Positions 25,009 through 32,832 of a stretch of 64,000 bases of DNA are shown piece after piece (positions within the stretch are counted from its first letter, which is position 1; each line of letters starts with the position of its first letter). The DNA is taken from positions 4,464,001-4,528,000 of the forward strand of contig NZ_JAZIFX010000001.1 of the NCBI RefSeq assembly GCF_036634175.1, in the 5' to 3' direction. Both the position numbers and the translations under genes were made by a program. This DNA comes from Streptomyces sp. P9-A2. Lineage in GTDB: Bacteria; Actinomycetota; Actinomycetes; Streptomycetales; Streptomycetaceae. The notes beneath the pieces were generated by a model. It did no database searches and was not told the origin of the DNA. It worked only from the letters and a program-made list of their open reading frames with translations.

Positions 25009-27342
25009 GTGATGGTGACACCGAGGGAAAGGCTGGCCGGGCTGCTCAACGGGGCGAAGGCGGCGGGGGCTTTCAGTGCCCGGCTGGAGGCGCCTGTGGC
25101 CGGGCTGGACCTTGAGGTGGCCGGAGTCGGGCCGGTGCGCCTGCCGCTGCGGGCGCCCCAGGTGAAGCGGCTGATCTCGGTGGCACGGCCGGCGTTGTTC
25201 GGGCGGGGTGAGGAGACGCTGAGCGACACCGGGGTGCGTGACACCTGGCAGATCTCGCCGGATCGGTTCAGCCTTGCCGGTCCTGCCTGGCCGTCGCTGC
25301 TGAGCGGTGCGCTGGAGGACTTCCGGGACGCTCTAGGGCTCCCGGCGGCGACCCGGCTGCGGGCCGAACCGCACGCGATGCTGGTGTACGGCAAGGGCCA
25401 GTTCTTCCTTCCGCATCAGGATTCGGAGAAGGACGACGCCATGGTGGGCACGCTGGTGCTCTCCCTGCCGTCGGCGCACACGGGGGGAGAACTGGTCGTC
25501 GAGCACGCAGGGCACAAGTGCGCGTACCGCGCCTCGAAGACGGATCTGACCCTCGTCGCCTTCTACGCCGACTGCCGTCACGAGGTCACCCCGGTCCGGT
25601 CCGGGTACCGGGTGACGCTCACCTTCAACCTGCTCGCAGAGCAGGAGTCTTCGAAGCAGGAGTTTTCGAAGCAGGAGTTTTCGAAGCAGGAGACTTCGGA
25701 GCAGGTGTCCGGGCCGCTGGCAGAGCTGGCACACAGTCTGGACCGGCACTTCGGCTCACCTGCCGAGCCGCGTTACAGCAGCCACGAGCTGGATCCGCCG
25801 ACTCGCCTCGTCTACCTGCTCGATCACGAGTACACCCAGCGGAGTCTGAACTGGGAGCGGCTCAAGGGCGCGGATGCGGGACGTGCCGCTCTGCTGCGCG
25901 CCGCCGCCGGGCAGGCCGGGTGTGAATCGGTGCTCGCGCTGGCAGAGGTGAAGGAGACCTGGGACGCCTGTCCCGAAGGGGAAGATCCCTGGGACGACTA
26001 CGGGTACGACGAGGATGACGAGGACGATGAGGAGGAGAGCGGCGCCACGGACACGGACTACGTCCTGCAGGAGCTGATCGACGACGAGATCACCCTGGGC
26101 TGGTGGACCGGTCCGGACGGCGCCGGCGGTGAGCAGATCTCGTTGCAGGTTCACGACTACGAGGTGTGCGCGAGTACCGCGAGCACGGATCTGACGCCCT
26201 ACGACTCCCAGTACGAGGGCTACATGGGGAACTACGGCAACACGCTGGAGCGGTGGTACCGGCGGGCCGCGGTCGTCGTGTGGCCGCGTGAGCGGGCCTT
26301 CGCCGCCCGTGGCGAGGCCGGATCGCGGTGGGCCCTGGAGGAACTGCGCGCCGGCATCACGCGGGGCGACGTGGACCGGGCGCGCGACCACGCCCGGTCC
26401 CTCGCGCCATTCTGGAGGCACACCAGCCCGCAACCCGATCTGCTGGAGTGCGCGTTGCGGGTGGCCGTGGGCCTGGACGCGGCCGAGACCGCGGCCATGC
26501 TGCTGGAGCCGTTCCAGGTGGACGCGCTCGCCCCGGAGCTCGCGGGTCCACTCGCCGAGGCGGCGGCGCGGTACGGAACAGGGTGGATGCGGCGGGTCGT
26601 CGACGACTGGTTCGCATCGGAGCGCCACCACCCACCGCAGCGGTATCAGTGGACCGAGCGGCTGCCCCCGCTGTGTACGGCGCTGCGCGCCCATGGGGAG
26701 GCGACGGCGGTGCGGCTGCTGCCCGCCGGGGTCTGGGCAACGGTCGACAGGGGTTTGCGGCTGTGGACCACGACCGGTCCGGCCGAGATCCGCCGTGCAC
26801 AGTTGGAGCAGCTGGCCCTGCCGCTGCGACACCTCCTGGCGGCGGCCGACGAGGAACTGCGGGACACCATTCTGGCTTCCCTGCGCGAACGCGGTGACAC
26901 GGTGCTCGAGTGCCTGATGCCGGTACTGCGCCGCGCCGCGGAGGAGAGCACACCGGCCGAGTGGGGTCGGGTGGGGCTCGACGCGCTCGCGCGGGACTGC
27001 GCGGACCGGCTCCGCACGATGTGCGAGGGGCCGCCACGCGCCACCGACGACTGGTCGGTGGCATGGGCCGGGTGTGGCTGCGGACTGTGCGATGTCCTTG
27101 GTGAGTTCCTCGGCTCCCGGTCACGGAAGGTGCTCGAATGGCCGCTGGCGAAGGAGGGCCGACGCCACGTGCACTCCGGAATCGACTCGGCCGAGCTGCC
27201 GGTGCTCCACCGGACCAGGGGACAGGGGCGCCCGTACACGCTGGTACTGACGAAGACCCAGGAGCTGTTCACCCGTGAGCAGACAGTCCGGCGCCAGGCC
27301 GCGGCGGACCTGGCATGGCTGAGGTCGCTGCGGAACGGATGA
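25009..27342 (+). CDS. Large 2OG-Fe(II) oxygenase (prolyl 4-hydroxylase-like domain)
   Basis: 777 residues. Two starts fit: GTG 25009 or ATG 25012, both behind GGAGGGCGGG. Residues ~120-215 form the double-stranded beta-helix: HxD iron motif in FLPHQDSEKDD, strand GGELVVEHAGH, distal His in DCRHEVTPV and the 2-oxoglutarate-binding Arg in GYRVTLTFNL. The next ~20 residues are a repeat (SKQEF x3), then ~550 residues without a known fold and with an acidic loop (YDEDDEDDEEES), ending GRPYTLVLTKTQELFTREQT. Similar long proteins occur in bacteria and fungi, to my knowledge uncharacterised. It may hydroxylate a protein. Its place beside the tRNA suggests acquisition by transfer. Confidence 0.8.
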   Translation: MMVTPRERLAGLLNGAKAAGAFSARLEAPVAGLDLEVAGVGPVRLPLRAPQVKRLISVARPALFGRGEETLSDTGVRDTWQISPDRFSLAGPAWPSLLSGALEDFRDALGLPAATRLRAEPHAMLVYGKGQFFLPHQDSEKDDAMVGTLVLSLPSAHTGGELVVEHAGHKCAYRASKTDLTLVAFYADCRHEVTPVRSGYRVTLTFNLLAEQESSKQEFSKQEFSKQETSEQVSGPLAELAHSLDRHFGSPAEPRYSSHELDPPTRLVYLLDHEYTQRSLNWERLKGADAGRAALLRAAAGQAGCESVLALAEVKETWDACPEGEDPWDDYGYDEDDEDDEEESGATDTDYVLQELIDDEITLGWWTGPDGAGGEQISLQVHDYEVCASTASTDLTPYDSQYEGYMGNYGNTLERWYRRAAVVVWPRERAFAARGEAGSRWALEELRAGITRGDVDRARDHARSLAPFWRHTSPQPDLLECALRVAVGLDAAETAAMLLEPFQVDALAPELAGPLAEAAARYGTGWMRRVVDDWFASERHHPPQRYQWTERLPPLCTALRAHGEATAVRLLPAGVWATVDRGLRLWTTTGPAEIRRAQLEQLALPLRHLLAAADEELRDTILASLRERGDTVLECLMPVLRRAAEESTPAEWGRVGLDALARDCADRLRTMCEGPPRATDDWSVAWAGCGCGLCDVLGEFLGSRSRKVLEWPLAKEGRRHVHSGIDSAELPVLHRTRGQGRPYTLVLTKTQELFTREQTVRRQAAADLAWLRSLRNG
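25640..25710 (+). repeat. 15-bp tandem repeat inside the oxygenase gene
   Basis: Unit TCGAAGCAGGAGTTT: two exact copies (25651-25680), then two diverged ones, and a partial copy before. It encodes Ser-Lys-Gln-Glu-Phe repeats immediately after the catalytic domain. AT content is higher than in the surrounding sequence. Confidence 0.9.
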
Positions 27343-27441
27343 CTGCGGCGCCGGGCTGGTCAGCGCCAGACCATGATCGGAGAAGGGCCGGGCGGAGCGA
27401 CAGTGAGCCGGAGGGCGAGGACGGGCCGGAATCGTACGGTG

Positions 27442-27834
27442 TCAGATCTTGATCACACGGATGCCGGGGCCGCACAGCATGTGAAGGTCTTCGGGGTCCG
27501 ACGTCAGGACGGTCACGGGGGCGGGTGAGGCGTGTGCGGTGGCGGCCACGAGGGCGTCGAGGGCGTATTCGTGGCCGTGGAGGCCCGCTGCGGCGAGGAG
27601 TCCGTTCGCGTGGCGGGCGATGGCTTCGGCGGGCGGGACGATGTTCACGCGGGAGGCGGCGTAGTCGAAGCGGGCCTGGTTGGTCTTGGGGTCGCGGGCT
27701 TCGACGAGGGTGACCGAGCTGATGATGACGCGGATGTCCTCCGCCTCGGCTGCAGTCAGCCATTCGGTGAGTTCGGGTGTGCGGCGTACGAGTGCGGACA
27801 GGCTTTCGCAGTCCAGGATGAGGGTGCCGCTCAC
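27442..27834 (-). CDS. VapC-like PIN-domain toxin
   Basis: 130 residues. The GTG start overlaps the stop of the upstream short gene (GTGA). PIN fold with the acidic residues expected for an Mg-dependent RNase: Asp8 in LILDCESLSAL, Glu in SSVTLVEARDP, Asp in YALDALVAATA and Asp in VLTSDPEDL. VapC toxins cleave specific tRNAs or rRNA and are neutralised by the co-encoded antitoxin. The usual length is 120-140 residues. It converges on the oxygenase gene. Confidence 0.88.
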   Translation of the reverse strand: MSGTLILDCESLSALVRRTPELTEWLTAAEAEDIRVIISSVTLVEARDPKTNQARFDYAASRVNIVPPAEAIARHANGLLAAAGLHGHEYALDALVAATAHASPAPVTVLTSDPEDLHMLCGPGIRVIKI

Positions 27835-28037
27835 ACGGCGTCCGCCGAGCCGGCCGTGTCACCGCGCAGGAGCACCCGCTTGGCCTCGACCGCTGCCTGA
27901 TCCACCGGCCCGTGCTCGGTCTCCGCGTCTTCGATGAGTTCGCGCAGCCGGTCGCGTTCGAGTTGGCGCTGGATGAGGGCTTCGACGTAGGGGGACATGC
28001 CGGGCTTTCCGGTGCGTGCCTTGGCGCTGTTGCCCAC
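27831..28037 (-). CDS. VapB-like antitoxin
   Basis: 68 residues from GTG 28037, or 55 from ATG 27998. Short charged protein (SPYVEALIQRQLERDRLREL, then EHGPVDQAAVEAKRVLL) that looks like an amphipathic-helix antitoxin and ends with a four-base overlap with the PIN-domain gene, as is usual for vapBC. The short N-terminal part GNSAKARTGKPG could be a basic DNA-binding arm if the longer start is used. No clear RHH or AbrB motif can be named, so antitoxin identity rests on size, position and coupling. Confidence 0.7.
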   Translation of the reverse strand: MGNSAKARTGKPGMSPYVEALIQRQLERDRLRELIEDAETEHGPVDQAAVEAKRVLLRGDTAGSADAV

Positions 28038-28087
28038 GGGGCGCGGGCAGAATTCCCCGAGCGTGCCGGGGGGTCCGGTCTCCGGGG

Positions 28088-29776
28088 TCACTTGGCGTCC
28101 GCGTAGCACTCCACCACCGCCGTCGTGAACGGGAACCGCACCGGGGTCGGGCCGAACGTCAGCCGTCCGGCCAGCTCCGCCGCCTCCCGGATCGCCTCCG
28201 CCACCGTCTCGGCTTCCTCTTTCGGGCAGTGCACGATCACTTCGTCGTGCTGGAAGAAGACCAGCTCGGCCGCCATGTCCGTCAAGGTCCGCCGCAGCGC
28301 GGCGAGCAGCAACAGGGTCCAGTCGGCGGCGCTGCCCTGGACGACGAAGTTGCGGGTGAAACGGCCTCGCGCGCGGGCGTCGGTCGAGGTGTGGCCAGGC
28401 GCCCACTGCCGGGCGGCGTCGGGTTCCTCCTCCGTGAGCGGGATGCCGGCCTCCTCCACCGCGTCGTCCGTCGTGCGGGCCGCGGGCGGGCAGGTGCGGC
28501 CGAGCCAGGTCCGTACGAGCCGGCCTTCCTCGCCGGCGCGGGCGGCCTCGTCGACATAGGCCACGGCCCGGGGGAAGCGGCGTCTGAGGGCGGCGAGGTT
28601 CTTCAGGCCGTCGCCGGACGTCTGGCCGTAGACCGCGCCGAGGACGGCGAGTTTCGCCTGCGCGCGGTCGCCGGAGAAGGCGCGGTCGGACACCGACTGG
28701 TAGAGGTCGGTCTCCCGGCCGGCCACCTCCATCAGCCCTGGGTCGCGGGAGATCGCCGCGAGGACGCGCGGCTCCATCTGGTCGGCGTCGGCGACGACGA
28801 GCCGCCAGCCCGGGTCGGCGACGACCGCGCGGCGGATCACCTTGGGGATCTGCAGCGCGCCCCCGCCGTTGGTCACCCAGCGTCCGGTCACCGTCCCGCC
28901 CGCCAGGAACTCGGGCCGGAAGCGGCCGTCGCGCACCCAGTCCTGGAGCCAGGACCAGCCGTGGGCGACCCGGATGCGGTACAGCTTCTTGTACTCGATC
29001 AGCGGTTTCACCGCCGGATGGTCGAGGGACTCGAGTTCCCATCGGCGGGTCGAGGAGACCTTGATCCCGGCCTGCGCGAACGCCTTGACGACGTCGGCGG
29101 GCAGGTCGGGCCGGACCCTGCGGCCGAAGGCGGCGGACACCTCGTCGGCGAGCTCGGCGAGTCTGCGGGGCTCGCCGCCGCCCGCGTACCGCTCGCCGAG
29201 CAGGTCGTGCAGCACCGCGCGGTGCACGTCCGCCCGCCAGGGCACCCCCGCCCGGTTCATCTCGGCGGCGACGAGCATCCCGGCCGACTCGGCGGCCACC
29301 AGCAGCCGCATCCGGTCCGGGTGCGCGGTGGCCTCGATCCGGCGCTGCTGTTCGGCGTAGACCGCGAGGAGGTCCGCCAGTGGGACGTGGGCGTCCCGGT
29401 GTTCGAAGAGGGGCGACTGCGCGCCCGGCTCGGCTGAGCGCTGCGGCGGGTCGGGCGGTACGGGGCCGCCCCGGAGCCGAGCCAGGGCGGCCGCGGCCGA
29501 ACGGGGCTGCCCGTGCCGCCCTTCGTGGCCGAGCAGGAGGGTCTCGGCGGCCTCGATGTCGTAGCACCGCTCCACTCGCACCCCCGTGGCGAGCAGGCGC
29601 GGATGGGCCTCGGCGGTGGACCGCCACACCCACCGGGTGACACCGGGACGGCTCCGCACGGCCTCGGCCGGATCCGCCTCCCGCCGCACCGGAGCGGCGG
29701 GCAGCCCGTCCGGACCGAGGGGGACGACATCGACGCCACCGTCCTCGGCCAAAGAGAGCGCCCACCGGTCGGCCAT
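28088..29776 (-). CDS. Family A DNA polymerase without a visible exonuclease motif (PolA-like)
   Basis: 562 residues from ATG 29776. Polymerase motif A: VVADADQMEPRVLAAI (Asp catalytic), motif B: AKLAVLGAVYGQTSGDG, motif C: FFQHDEVIVHC. The N-terminal ~200 residues stand where PolI has its proofreading domain, but the DxE and YxxxD exonuclease signatures are not evident, so proofreading is doubtful. Databases usually label these actinobacterial proteins bifunctional 3'-5' exonuclease/DNA polymerase. They are distinct from the main PolI and probably serve repair. There is no Shine-Dalgarno before the start, so the transcript may be leaderless. Confidence 0.88.
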   Translation of the reverse strand: MADRWALSLAEDGGVDVVPLGPDGLPAAPVRREADPAEAVRSRPGVTRWVWRSTAEAHPRLLATGVRVERCYDIEAAETLLLGHEGRHGQPRSAAAALARLRGGPVPPDPPQRSAEPGAQSPLFEHRDAHVPLADLLAVYAEQQRRIEATAHPDRMRLLVAAESAGMLVAAEMNRAGVPWRADVHRAVLHDLLGERYAGGGEPRRLAELADEVSAAFGRRVRPDLPADVVKAFAQAGIKVSSTRRWELESLDHPAVKPLIEYKKLYRIRVAHGWSWLQDWVRDGRFRPEFLAGGTVTGRWVTNGGGALQIPKVIRRAVVADPGWRLVVADADQMEPRVLAAISRDPGLMEVAGRETDLYQSVSDRAFSGDRAQAKLAVLGAVYGQTSGDGLKNLAALRRRFPRAVAYVDEAARAGEEGRLVRTWLGRTCPPAARTTDDAVEEAGIPLTEEEPDAARQWAPGHTSTDARARGRFTRNFVVQGSAADWTLLLLAALRRTLTDMAAELVFFQHDEVIVHCPKEEAETVAEAIREAAELAGRLTFGPTPVRFPFTTAVVECYADAK

Positions 29777-29927
29777 GAGGTGAGTGTGACAGGGGGGTCT
29801 GACAGCGGGGCCGGGAGCGGACTCGGGAGCGGGGTTCGAGACCGGGCCCGACAGTGGACCCGGCAATGAGTCCGACGGCGGGCCCGACAACGGGGCCCGG
29901 CGCAACGGGGCCCGGCAACGGCCCGGA

Positions 29928-30728
29928 TCAGCTCTCCGGCGAGGACTTCTGCTCGCTGTCGCCGTCCTCCTTCTCCCGGCCGTCCTCCTTCTCCCGGTCT
30001 TCCTCCTGCCGCGTCTCCACGACCTGCGCCAGCAACTCGGCGACGTACCGCTCGGTGGCCGTCTTGTCGACGCCGAGGCCGCTGAGGACGCCCTTGCCGT
30101 TCTCGTGCTCCAGGAGGGCGAGCAGGAGGTGCTCGGTGCCGACGTAGTTGTGGCCGAGGCGGAGGGCCTCGCGGAAGGTGAGTTCCAGGACCTTCTTGGC
30201 CGCCGGGCCGTACGGCACCAGCTCGGGGGCGTCCTCGACGGCCGGCGGGAGGGCCGCGACGGCGGCCGCGCGGACCGCGCCCAGGGTGACGCCCTGTTCG
30301 GTGATCGCCTTCGCGGCCAGGCCGCCCGGCTCGGCCAGCAGGCCGAGGACCAGGTGCTCGGGCAGACCCTCGGCGTTGCGCGCGGCCTTGGACTCGTTGT
30401 GCGCGGCCATCACCACGGCGCGGGCGCGGGGCGTGTAGCGGTTGAAGCCCTCGTTCGGGTCGAGGGCGGCCGACTCCTTGGGCACGAAACGCTTCTGGGC
30501 CGCCTGCCGGGTGACGCCCATGCTCTTGCCGATGTCCGTCCAGGAGGCACCCGAGCGCCGGGCCTGGTCCACGAAGTGGCCGATCAGGTGGTCCGCCACG
30601 TCGCCGAGGTGCTCACCCGCGAGCACCGCGTCCTGAAGCTGCTGGAGGGGTTCCTCGTGGACCTTCTTGATGGCCGCGATGAGGTCGTCGAGACGTACGG
30701 ATGACTTGATGCCGGGATTCGTCGTCAT
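29928..30728 (-). CDS. Clp N-domain protein with N-terminal helix-turn-helix
   Basis: 266 residues. An N-terminal HTH (SWTDIGKSMGVTRQAAQKRF, residues ~61-80) is followed by two Clp_N repeats (around residues 95-165 and 175-235: GLPEHLVLGLL and YVGTEHLLLALLEHENGKG), the modules that ClpA/ClpC use to recognise adaptors and substrates. There is no AAA+ domain, so it is not a chaperone. I infer a regulator that senses a Clp partner or misfolded protein. The C terminus is acidic (EEDREKEDGREKEDGD). The start codon lies just inside the promoter with twin palindromes, which suggests autoregulation. Confidence 0.85.
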   Translation of the reverse strand: MTTNPGIKSSVRLDDLIAAIKKVHEEPLQQLQDAVLAGEHLGDVADHLIGHFVDQARRSGASWTDIGKSMGVTRQAAQKRFVPKESAALDPNEGFNRYTPRARAVVMAAHNESKAARNAEGLPEHLVLGLLAEPGGLAAKAITEQGVTLGAVRAAAVAALPPAVEDAPELVPYGPAAKKVLELTFREALRLGHNYVGTEHLLLALLEHENGKGVLSGLGVDKTATERYVAELLAQVVETRQEEDREKEDGREKEDGDSEQKSSPES

Positions 30729-30729
30729 G

Positions 30730-30776
30730 TGTCAACGGTAGGTTGACAGTGAAGGGGTGTCAACCGTGAGTTGACA
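30730..30776 (-). promoter_or_regulatory. twin operator palindromes over a leaderless promoter
   Basis: Two copies of TGTCAAC-N5-GTTGACA (30730-30748 and 30758-30776), centres 28 bases apart. Read on the minus strand, TTGACA (30758-30763) and TACCGT (30735-30740) form a -35/-10 pair with a 17-base spacer, and the ATG follows 6 bases after the -10, so the mRNA should be leaderless. One palindrome covers the -35, the other the -10 and start. The most likely binding protein is the Clp_N/HTH product itself. The divergent DUF2786 gene starts 39 bases beyond the second palindrome. Confidence 0.8.
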
Positions 30777-30814
30777 CTTGTGAGTGAATTCCGGCGACAT
30801 GGCACGATCGGCCC

Positions 30815-31975
30815 GTGAGTACGTCCAGCACCGTCGATCGCGCCTTCCGGGCCGCCCTGTACGCCACCACCGAGGACGCCCTCGACACCGGCGCGTCCCT
30901 GCTCGCCGTCGATCCGGCGGCGGACGCCGAACTCGCCCGGCGGGGCGAGGAGTTCGTGGCGAACGCCTGGCGGCGCGGCTGGCAGCCCGCCGACGTCGCA
31001 CGGATCGTCCGGCGTGAACTGGGCGACGTACACCTACGGCTCGTCACGGGGCTGATCCGCGCGCAGGCGCCGCACGACCGGCCCAGAGGGCCCCGTTGGA
31101 CCGCCCAGCTCGACGCTCTCGGCGCCCCCGGCGAACCCGGCGCCGCGCCCGCGCCCCGCACCGATCGCTTCTCGCACGCCACGGCCGTACTGGAGCTGTA
31201 CCGGCTGCTGCTGCGCCTGCCCGCACTCGAATCCCTCGACGAGGCGGCGGCCGAGGCTGCCGGCGCGACGGGTCCGGGCGCGCGGGACCGGCGTCCGGAG
31301 TCCCGCATGCTCGGCCGTATCCGCGCGCTGCTGGCCAAGGCGGAGGCGACCGGATTCCCGGAGGAGGCGGAGGCGCTCACCGCCAAGGCGCAGGAGCTGA
31401 TGGCGCGGCACAGCGTCGACGAGGCCCTGCTCGCGGTACGGACGCACACGGCGACGGTGCCGGGTGCGTGCCGGATCGGGGTGGAAGCGCCGTACGAGCA
31501 GACCAAGGCCGTCCTGCTCGACGCGATCGCCGACGCGAACCACTGCCGGGCCGTGTGGAACGAGCCCCTCGGCTTCTCCACCGTGGTCGGCTTCGACGCC
31601 GACCTGGAAGCGGTCGAACTTCTCTACACCTCACTGCTCGTGCAGGCCGGTACGGCCATGACGAAGGCGGAGGCGGCCCAGAAGGCGGGTGGACGCAAGC
31701 GGACCAAGACCTTCCGGCAGTCCTTCCTCGCGGCCTACGCCCACCGCGTGGGCGCACGTCTCGCGGCTGCCGCCGAAGGGCGGGCGAGCGGGCTGAGCGA
31801 CGACCTGCTCCCGGTGCTCGCCTCCCGCGACGTCGCGGTCACCGAGCGGCTGGACCGCCTGTTCCCGGAGACGACGACCACCCGGCTGCGCGGGGTGAGC
31901 GACGTGGCGGGCTGGGAGGAAGGCGCTCGGGCGGCGGACAACGCCCAGGTCGAAGCCCGCCGGCGGCTCGGCTGA
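30815..31975 (+). CDS. DUF2786 domain protein
   Basis: 386 residues from GTG 30815. The DUF2786 segment lies around residues 166-205 (MLGRIRALLAKAEATG, EAEALTAKAQELMARH). Flanking regions are helical; a Lys/Arg-rich patch (KAGGRKRTKTFRQ) follows at ~290-303. DUF2786 proteins occur in bacteria and phages and no function is established, although the domain is often linked with nucleic-acid transactions. It has no ribosome binding site and may be leaderless, and it shares the operator region with the divergent Clp_N/HTH gene. Confidence 0.82.
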   Translation: MSTSSTVDRAFRAALYATTEDALDTGASLLAVDPAADAELARRGEEFVANAWRRGWQPADVARIVRRELGDVHLRLVTGLIRAQAPHDRPRGPRWTAQLDALGAPGEPGAAPAPRTDRFSHATAVLELYRLLLRLPALESLDEAAAEAAGATGPGARDRRPESRMLGRIRALLAKAEATGFPEEAEALTAKAQELMARHSVDEALLAVRTHTATVPGACRIGVEAPYEQTKAVLLDAIADANHCRAVWNEPLGFSTVVGFDADLEAVELLYTSLLVQAGTAMTKAEAAQKAGGRKRTKTFRQSFLAAYAHRVGARLAAAAEGRASGLSDDLLPVLASRDVAVTERLDRLFPETTTTRLRGVSDVAGWEEGARAADNAQVEARRRLG

Positions 31976-32197
31976 ACCGGAGCCGCACCCCGCGACACCC
32001 CGCGACCCGCGCGGTCCGGAGTCCGCGCGGGTGGTGGGCGCGCATCGCCAGGCCCCGCGCGGGTGGTGGGGTGTGGGCCGTCCTCCGCGCGGGGGCAGGC
32101 TGAGGTCGTGGGCAGCCTTGCCGGAAGGCCGCCAGACGGCTCGGTCGCCCGTTTGCAGGCTGGTCGGTCGCCCGCCGGTCGCCCGCCCGTCCGCCGG
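31976..32197. other. intergenic region with direct repeats
   Basis: No gene. Two copies of CGCGCGGGTGGTGGG-like sequence (about 32022-32038 and 32057-32071) and a cluster of GGTCGCCCG units from 32142 to 32190 that continues into the end of the next gene. A convergent terminator is not obvious. Confidence 0.5.
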
Positions 32198-32731
32198 TCA
32201 GTCGCCCGTCCGCTGGAAGGCGCTCACGGAGGCGTCGGCCGCGGCCTCGGTATTTTCCTTGACCGCCACCGGACCGTACGACCAGGGGACGTCCTGGGTG
32301 GCGGAGTCGCCGGGGAGGCCGATCTGCACGGTCTTGGCGTCCAGGCTCTCGCCCGCGCCCTCCGGCCCGCGCACGTAGGTGATCGTGAAGGAGACCGACT
32401 CGCCCTCGGCCAGGGTCAGCTTCTGTGCCGTCGCGCCCTCGACCGGGGTCAGCGTGACGAGGTCGTCCCCGGCCACCAGGCTCGCCTCGGGAAAGCCGTC
32501 CAGAACGCAGGCGGCACCCTGGTTGACGAGGTTCACGGGGACCTCGCCGGCGTCACCGGCGGCCGGCGCCTCGCTCGCGGGCCCGGCTTCCATGCTCACC
32601 GTCGCGCTCGTGCAGGCCCCGCTCTCCTGCTTCGCGTCGTCCTTCGCCCCGTCACCACCGCCCTCGCCGCCGCAGGCGGTCAGCAGGAGGAGGGCGGTGA
32701 CAGCGGTGACGGTGATCGGCGTGGCGCGCAT
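32198..32731 (-). CDS. Secreted lipoprotein, DUF4232-type
   Basis: 177 residues, ATG 32731 with aggggaat upstream. Signal peptide RATPITVTAVTALLLL with lipobox LTAC. The mature part starts with a Gly/Asp/Lys linker, then a beta-rich domain with two cysteines (GACTSATVSM ... GAACVLDGFPEA) that fits DUF4232, an Ig-like fold common in Streptomyces lipoproteins. Function unknown. It follows another lipoprotein gene on the same strand by 101 bases and may be transcribed with it. Confidence 0.8.
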   Translation of the reverse strand: MRATPITVTAVTALLLLTACGGEGGGDGAKDDAKQESGACTSATVSMEAGPASEAPAAGDAGEVPVNLVNQGAACVLDGFPEASLVAGDDLVTLTPVEGATAQKLTLAEGESVSFTITYVRGPEGAGESLDAKTVQIGLPGDSATQDVPWSYGPVAVKENTEAAADASVSAFQRTGD

Positions 32732-32832
32732 GAGGATTCCCCTGGGGTCGTGGAGCGGCCCACAGATCATCACATCTGGGGACCCCCCTCCGTGCAGCCG
32801 GAGGGCCGGTGTCCTCACGGTAGGAGCAGGCC

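Noticed and set aside
27831..29918. 695-codon minus-strand frame over the polymerase gene
   Set aside because: Only its last ~68 codons (the antitoxin-like gene) look coding; the rest is a shadow of the polymerase.
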